Shown one piece after another: positions 29,618 to 34,094 of a stretch of DNA of 34,094 nt. Both the position numbers and the translations under genes were made by a program. The stretch comes from Herpomyces periplanetae (Eukaryota > Ascomycota > Laboulbeniomycetes > Herpomycetales > Herpomycetaceae), in contig WMKJ01000129.1 in the NCBI GenBank assembly GCA_009733715.1, forward strand, positions 1-34,094. The letters are read 5' to 3'. The notes under the pieces are model-generated. The model was not told the DNA's origin. It saw nothing but the letters and a program-made list of their open reading frames with translations, and ran no database searches. Position 1 is the first letter of the stretch; the number at the start of each line of letters is the position of its first letter.

Positions 29618-29661
29618 CCCACGGCCACGGCCACGGCCACACACACACACACACACACACA
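29618..29661. repeat. ACGGCC minisatellite running into a CA microsatellite
   Basis: Three to four CACGGC hexamers followed by eleven AC dinucleotides, ending in ATACACACAG. It sits about 630 bases before the TSC11 ATG. Confidence 0.9.
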
Positions 29662-30320
29662 TACACACAGTGGAAGAATTGAAAGGAAAAGGTAGGAGAT
29701 AAAATGATAGTAATGGAAGGTTAAGGAGAAAGGTGTGGAAATTATTTTGACGATTGAAGGGAGAGATGGAAAGGATAGAGTAAAATTAGCGTGAAAACGC
29801 GATGGAAAAGGAAAATTCCATTAAATTCCCCGCAATGCAAGATAGTGAAAGGAGGAAAAGACAAAGTGGATTTAATCATTTAGTCAAAACTTAGAAAAGG
29901 CAAAATGAAAAGTAACGGGTGGAAGAATGGAAAAGGAATGTGAAGATGGGAACACGTAGAAAGACGAGGAAGATAAACTTCGTGAAAATGATTTCCCGCA
30001 AAACTCGAGATGAGAACTGAACAAGCCACCGGGCCGGAGAAAAATATTACCGGGGCGAATCGGAGAATTTGCCGCAACAGGTGTGACGGTGCAGTGGGTT
30101 GGGGGGGCAAGGGAGCCGATGCCGGTGCCGGTGCTGATGTGACAAAGAGCAGAGATATCGGGGTCGGGGTTCCTTGTCGGAATCGACGTCGGCATTGAAG
30201 GGGTTCAGCTTAGTATGGTAAAAGGTTTTTGGGTCGGTAAATCTTTGGCGTAACGCAAAGCGGCACGACACAACTCACCATAATGCGCCGTGTAGTGCCG
30301 TGCCATCCCGTACTGAAATG

Positions 30321-30340
30321 TGACGTGATGTGACGTGATG
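30321..30340. promoter_or_regulatory. Direct repeat of TGACGTGATG (CRE-like)
   Basis: Two exact tandem 10-mers each holding TGACGTGA, a variant of the bZIP ATF/CREB site. They lie about 120 bases before a plus-strand ATG that begins a possible exon (30458), so they could be its promoter elements. Confidence 0.35.
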
Positions 30341-30457
30341 TAGCGCAAATTCCCTTTACTTGTCCCAGTTGATCAAACTTCATAACCCAAAACTTTTCTG
30401 CCAATTCTTCTACCAATCATAGTTGCCACTATGACTGCCGAATTATCTTAAGTAATC

Positions 30458-30572
30458 ATGACGACATTGAGAAAGGAAAGCCAGGGATTGGTCAGCACGG
30501 GAACTCAGATTGTGTGGAACATTCTGCACGAGCGTCAGTGCCGATACCCGTCGCAGCGGGGGATTTTTATTG
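30458..30572 (+). CDS. Possible first exon of an unidentified small gene
   Basis: An ATG opens 38 codons of mixed, protein-like composition (MTTLRKESQGLVSTGTQIVW, HERQCRYPSQRGIFI) ending at a GTAAGG donor in phase 1. I could not find a convincing next exon: the CCTAAT...TTTCAAG site at about 30780 gives an immediate stop in this phase. No family is recognised. It may belong with the terminal exon at 31621-31716, but the phases do not connect directly. Confidence 0.25.
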
Positions 30573-31620
30573 GTAAGGTTTTCCCATTATCTTTACCTTT
30601 CACGGTTGCTCTGGTTAGTATACATGTTCGTGTTGGTGTTCTTTCTCTCGCTCACTACCTCACACCCTCTCAAACGTCCCACTCTGGTGGATATTATCTA
30701 CACACTCTCACTATTATAGCATTTCGTTATCGTACACTCCTCTTTCTCTAAATCGGCTTGCCTAATGATCATTTTCAAGGATGAATTATCCGGATTATCC
30801 ATGGGGTTCATACCGAAGTTAACACGCATAAACATTAACACTGGTTCACTCACACTCACACTCACACCTGGTTACTCAAATATCCCACTTTCCCGCGAAT
30901 TTGGTTTGATATACCATTGTATGGCTGTACGTGCGCACTGGGATGCATGTTTCACACTGAATTCTCCGTAGACCTATGTACTTCAAGTCTCTTTAGCCAT
31001 CATATATTCACTACCTTGTGTAAATCTCCGTAGCGTTGATGACGTTTCTCAGTTTCAAACTAACTCGAATAAACTTTTCTTATACGCTCCAATTACCATC
31101 TCTATGTACTCAGCCTAGCCTAGTTTAGCTTGGCTTCCGTCCATATACCATACTCAAATTAAATAAATATAAACCACAAAACAATCAACTACTGCTCGAC
31201 TCTCGTTCCGCGTAACATATGGTACAGTACTCTAGCCTTGTTCCTGTAAATTTATTTCAATCTTAACACCAACTTATAAATTTACTCTTATCATGCGTAC
31301 ACTCAACTGTATACGATCAGGTCTACGACCCCAGGTGATGATGGGGAGTAATTACCATTGTTTGGAATTCTATTTATTTACCCTCATCCACTATCTGCGG
31401 ATAGGTTGCGCGAAATGTTTCATGTTGGCAAAAACTTTTATAATTTTATCATAAAAAAAATTATAAAAAAATGTATTGCTCACATATACAATCCGAACGA
31501 ATGTAGAGTATTTTTAATGACAAACATTTTCCGTCGAGATTATCGCGGTATGTTAATCAATTGCTAGTTTATCCATCATTTAGTTTTTATAAGCTAACGC
31601 AAATCTTCAATTTTTATTAG
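30573..31620. other. Stretch without a recognisable gene; several splice-like signals
   Basis: About 1 kb, T/C-rich on the plus strand, as fungal intron or leader DNA often is. Acceptor-like ends occur near 30780 (CCTAAT...AAG), 31004 (CTCTTTAG) and 31322 (CTGTATACGATCAG). An ATG at 31294 opens MRTLNCIRSGLRPQ, which has presequence-like character. A good intron (GTATGT at 31548, CTAAC at 31592, TTATTAG at 31620) ends the stretch. No assembled product matches a family that I know. Confidence 0.35.
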
Positions 31621-31716
31621 AATCAAGTAACACGGTACGAGTGTACAGGTAAAGAATTTTTACCAGACCAAGTTAAAGGAATATTAGAGAACTTAACAAA
31701 TCCAGTAATGTCGTAA
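31621..31716 (+). CDS. Probable terminal exon of an unidentified plus-strand gene
   Basis: Directly after a strong intron end (CTAAC branch, TTTTTATTAG) the first frame reads 31 residues of balanced composition (NQVTRYECTGKEFLPDQVKG, then ILENLTNPVMS) before TAA. The 73-nt intron upstream (31548-31620, donor GTATGT) has the typical size for this genome. If the exon before it is in phase 0 it would end VEII(A), but that frame has a stop ten codons upstream, so the donor actually used may differ. No family is recognised. Confidence 0.35.
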   Translation, partial: NQVTRYECTGKEFLPDQVKGILENLTNPVMS

Positions 31717-32239
31717 TGACACTCGGTAGCAAATTCCGGGTACAAAGAACCAATTACAACCTTTCGCAAATATTAGATTGACAGATATTAACACACGCAT
31801 CCTTCAGGGAAAATCTATCCAAGATTTTCCTTACCAAGTACGGAATGAAAATCCGTAAATAGCCATGAGAAATAAAGCTAATTACCCGTTTAAACGGGAA
31901 AACCAAGGTTAAAGCAAAAAGAATTAAAGGAATTATGTAGCAAAAGCATGTAAACAAACCGACCCGAGAAAATCATGAAAAGCACACGGGGGATAACACC
32001 GAGGACCATAATAAGGCAAAAGTTAGGTGGTAAAGGGATTAAGCCACTGGGAGTTCAATGTGAACATTTTTAGATGAATAAACTCATTAAGCCGTTGCGA
32101 ATTCCATCAAAGGGATATTGACATATGTGAACACGAGAGAGCCGAGCAATATGAAGCAAATAAATCTCGGCAGAGGGGAAGGGGATGGACGTAGTGGAAG
32201 ATGATAGAGAAAAGTAACAGATATATAAAAAAATTTCAA
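31717..32239. other. Intergenic stretch between convergent genes
   Basis: About 520 A/T-rich bases between the possible plus-strand terminal exon and the stop of the mitochondrial L13 gene. It contains a perfect 14-bp palindrome CCCGTTTAAACGGG at 31885-31898. No open frame with a signature and no RNA gene were seen. Confidence 0.45.
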
Positions 32240-32940
32240 TTATCCATGACATCTAATAGACTCGGGCATACAAGAGGAGTGACGGGTAAATGGATCCATA
32301 CTATTAGCAGAAGGAGCAAATGGGTCGTAAAATTTGAATATGTTTGCCTGATAAGGATGATGGGGACCATCGAAGCCTGTAGAGGATGATAAGTAAATGT
32401 TGGCATGAGACAGAGCAGAATAGAATCGCACGTACATTTGAGACGAGCTAAGCGGACATCACGTAATTTATTCTTTGGTAGCATGCCGCGTACAGCACGT
32501 TTTAGTATTTCACTTTGACCATATTTGGCGATTAAGTTTTCCATACTAATACTTTTAAGACTTCCGGGTCGGGTAGTGTGGGAATAATATAATTTTTGTT
32601 GTAATTTTCGACCACTGACTAAAAAATCCTTAACGTTAGTGACTACAACGTAGTCACCACAGTCGGTTGAAGGATCATAGATGGGTTTATGTTTGCCCAT
32701 TAAAATAATGGCGATTTGAGTAGCTAACCGTCCGTAAGCTAGTTGAGTACGAGAGATATCGATATGATGCCATGTTCTCGAAAAGGCCAGTTTTGTCTAA
32801 ATAAAGTATATTTAGAATGAAGGGGTTAATACCTGGATCAAATATATTCAACTAAAAGCATGGTTAAGTGAACAAGTGTAAAATATATATATATATATTT
32901 ATAGTAAATAGTATATTACCCTACCGATAGTTTGTGACAT
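32240..32940 (-). CDS. MRPL23: Mitochondrial large-subunit ribosomal protein uL13m
   Basis: Component of the mitochondrial 54S ribosomal subunit, L13 family. Three exons: 32940-32920 (21 nt, MSQTIGR), 32796-32436 and 32376-32240, total 172 residues. Introns of 123 and 59 nt have donors GTAATA and GTACGT and acceptors TATTTAG and CTACAG, in phases 0 and 1. The spliced protein reads MSQTIGR then TKLAFSRTWHHIDISRTQLA, GRLATQIAIILMGKHKPIYD, DCGDYVVVTN, SGRKLQQKLYYSHTTRPGSL, RAVRGMLPKNKLR, RLARLK joined to CFDGPHHPYQAN, then a short tail. The MSQTIG start and the GMLPKN and HPYQAN motifs fit fungal mitochondrial L13. It is divergent from CCS1. Confidence 0.93.
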
Positions 32941-33335
32941 GACAATTTATACAAAGAAAAGAATTTAAACCAATTCGATAACTTTGAAGATAAAATTTTA
33001 GATAACAAATTAAGGAATGGAAAGTTGCTTGTGGAAATAAATTCCCAAAGAAATCCTTTAACGCGATAAGCTTTCCCACACGAGAAACCTCATTACATCA
33101 TGCGTAGGCACGTGGGGGGAGGAGATAATCATGTGATTTCTCGATGGGGCGATAAAGTGAGGATTGGGAGGTGAATGGGTAGAATGGATTAACAGGGACG
33201 TAGCAAGTTGGGTTAAGGATAGTGGAATGGTTTGATAGAGATAGTGGAGGATGACATGGGTTAAAAGGTAAAAAATGGAAATGAGATGGGAAAATCAAGG
33301 TAATTTTATAAATTTAAATATTCAACCGGTATACA
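32941..33335. promoter_or_regulatory. Shared upstream region of MRPL23 and CCS1
   Basis: 395 bases between two divergent ATGs. Purine-rich on the plus strand at 33110-33300, with a CACGTG at 33110-33115 and an A/T-rich stretch just before the CCS1 start. No further site was recognised. A pyrimidine-rich minus-strand frame at 33098-33298 is not considered a gene. Confidence 0.4.
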
Positions 33336-33782
33336 ATGGAAGGATCATTTGAGGTAAGTTAACTTCAGAAGGGGAAGATTTTGGGGAGTGCATGGGATAT
33401 TGTGGTGGTAGATTAGAGATGATAATGTAGTGGGCAGGTTTGGGAAAAGGCTAACTTTTTGGCTTTGGTGGGGGGAGAAAAATGGTTCAAATAGACAATA
33501 CTTTCGGTTTCTTTTAATGGGCAAAGTGATGAGGAGGAAGTAAATCAGGTTATTAAAAGCGTAACGGGTAATGAAAAGGATTTTACGACCCTTGTCATAG
33601 CTTGAAATATTGAGCTAATTTTGAGTAATTTTTTGGGTATATGGCAGGAGTTGAGCAAGTTAAAACTTACGTAGATAAAAAAATTGTGTCGGTGATTGGG
33701 AATGCTGCACCGTCGACGATAATTATGAGCATTCAAGCTACCGGTCGGGATGCTATATTACGGGGTAGCGGCAAGGCGAACT
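33336..33782 (+). CDS. CCS1: Copper chaperone for superoxide dismutase, N-terminal part (3' partial)
   Basis: Ccs1/Lys7 loads copper into Cu,Zn-superoxide dismutase. Three exons are visible: 33336-33353 (MEGSFE), 33495-33567 and 33648-33782. Introns are 141 and 80 nt, with donors GTAAGT and GTAATG, CTAAC and CTAAT branch sites and acceptors AAATAG and GGCAG; a GTGAGT donor ends exon 3 in phase 1. The product reads MEGSFETILSVSFNGQSDEE, VNQVIKSVTGVEQVKTYVD, KKIVSVIGNAAPSTIIMSIQ and then ATGRDAILRGSGKAN, the diagnostic end of CCS domain 1. The fold of the HMA-like domain 1 is clear, but the MxCxxC copper motif expected before the first helix is absent; FNGQSDEE stands there. The SOD-like domain 2 and the CxC domain 3 must lie beyond the window. 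Phase and family fit make the call firm. Confidence 0.85.
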
Positions 33783-34094
33783 GTGAGTGAAGATTTAAGA
33801 ATAGGGAATGAGTGTAAATGAAAAGAATATGAAGGGACATAGTCTGTGAATAATGACGAATGAGCGTGGGTTAAATTGATGAGGATGAGCTGAGCGGTGT
33901 AAGGGTGGATTGTGGTATGTTGAAGGAGGGGGAGGAAGAGGAGGAGGACCTGGTGATATTTTTTGGATTTTTTTTGTGAGGGGGGGGGGGGGGGGGGGGG
34001 GGGGGGGTCTGTTGGTGCATGGAGGGGGAGATGGGGATGAAGGGATTTTGGGGTGGAAAAGATTTAAACGTGGGTTATTGAAGAGTATTATCAT
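33783..34094 (+). other. CCS1 intron running to the window edge, with a 28-G run
   Basis: From the GTGAGT donor after exon 3 no acceptor followed by the expected next CCS segment (family SNSAAV-like) was found before the window ends. The intron would thus exceed 310 nt, far longer than the others here. It is G-rich on the plus strand and contains an uninterrupted G run at 33980-34007. The minus-strand Pro-rich frame across it is a by-product. Confidence 0.5.

Larger units (their letters stand above)
28986..30457. other. Intergenic stretch upstream of the Rictor-like gene
   Basis: About 1.5 kb. The first 600 bases are strongly purine-rich on the plus strand (pyrimidine-rich on the TSC11 strand), as often seen in long fungal 5' leaders. 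It contains the CA/ACGGCC repeat at 29618-29661 and two copies of TGACGTGATG at 30321-30340. Several low-complexity open frames occur on both strands but none has a family signature. No RNA gene was seen. Confidence 0.5.

Noticed and set aside
30783-30971. Open frame after the TTTCAAG acceptor-like end
   Set aside because: It cannot be joined in phase to the ATG exon at 30458, and its composition (Thr/Leu repeats from CACTCACA) looks non-coding.
31358-31567. Plus-strand ATG frame before the 31548 donor
   Set aside because: A/T-rich with poly-Lys/Ile from an AATTATAAAAAAA stretch; splicing it onto the terminal exon gives only ten more unremarkable codons.
33795-34094. Minus-strand Pro-rich open frame over the G run
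   Set aside because: Composition is driven by the poly-G and purine-rich strand; no family signature, and it lies opposite the CCS1 intron.
1-34094. Mobile elements, virus-derived copies, biosynthetic cluster or CRISPR
   Set aside because: No reverse transcriptase, transposase, integrase, capsid-like or terminal-repeat structure was seen; the only repeats are short tandem arrays. The genes are unlinked housekeeping functions.

Overview
This is a gene-dense stretch of a fungal nuclear genome, most likely an ascomycete. It encodes several proteins that are fungal or typical of Ascomycota: a Num1/Mcp5-type cortical PH protein, the SWI/SNF-RSC subunit Ssr4, a DUF2458 protein, and a fungal Cys-rich membrane protein. 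Introns are short (about 59-141 nt, one possible 32-nt case). Donors are GTAAGT, GTATGT or GTACGT, with CTAAC/CTAAT-like branch sites and AG acceptors. Presence of an Acinus-type protein (lost in budding yeast) together with Ssr4 and TTAGGG repeats fits an early-diverging ascomycete such as a Taphrinomycotina relative. That placement is an inference. No transposon, virus-like element, CRISPR array, tRNA or rRNA was seen.

Layout. 1-5.2 kb, plus strand: 3' part of a NUM1/mcp5-like cortical anchor, then IWR1. 5.2-6.9 kb: a small single-pass membrane protein (minus) divergent from a DUF2458 protein (plus). 7-23.3 kb, all minus strand: guanine deaminase, RPB11, ATP11, ssr4, 6-phosphogluconate dehydrogenase, an Acinus homologue and a Cys-rich secretory-pathway membrane protein. 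23.7-29 kb, minus: riboflavin synthase and the Rictor-type TORC2 subunit (TSC11/AVO3). 29-32.2 kb is poor in recognisable genes but holds two exon-like pieces on the plus strand. 32.2-34.1 kb: mitochondrial ribosomal protein L13 (minus) divergent from the 5' part of a CCS1 copper chaperone (plus), which runs off the right edge inside an intron carrying a 28-G run.

The genes are ordinary housekeeping functions without an operon-like theme: Pol II (Rpb11, Iwr1), chromatin and RNA (Ssr4, Acinus), mitochondria (Atp11, mL13, Num1), metabolism (guanine deaminase, GND1, RIB5), TORC2 and copper delivery. Many gene models need introns to make sense. I rebuilt them from splice signals, reading phase and recalled family sequence, and all junctions are predictions. 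The most notable observations are: a CCS1 domain 1 without the MxCxxC copper motif; repeated very short first coding exons (17-45 nt); a Rap1-like/telomere-like repeat upstream of GND1 and a TTAGGG array upstream of the Cys-rich membrane gene; low-complexity insertions inside Atp11, Ssr4 and guanine deaminase; and a broken reading frame or micro-intron in ATP11.
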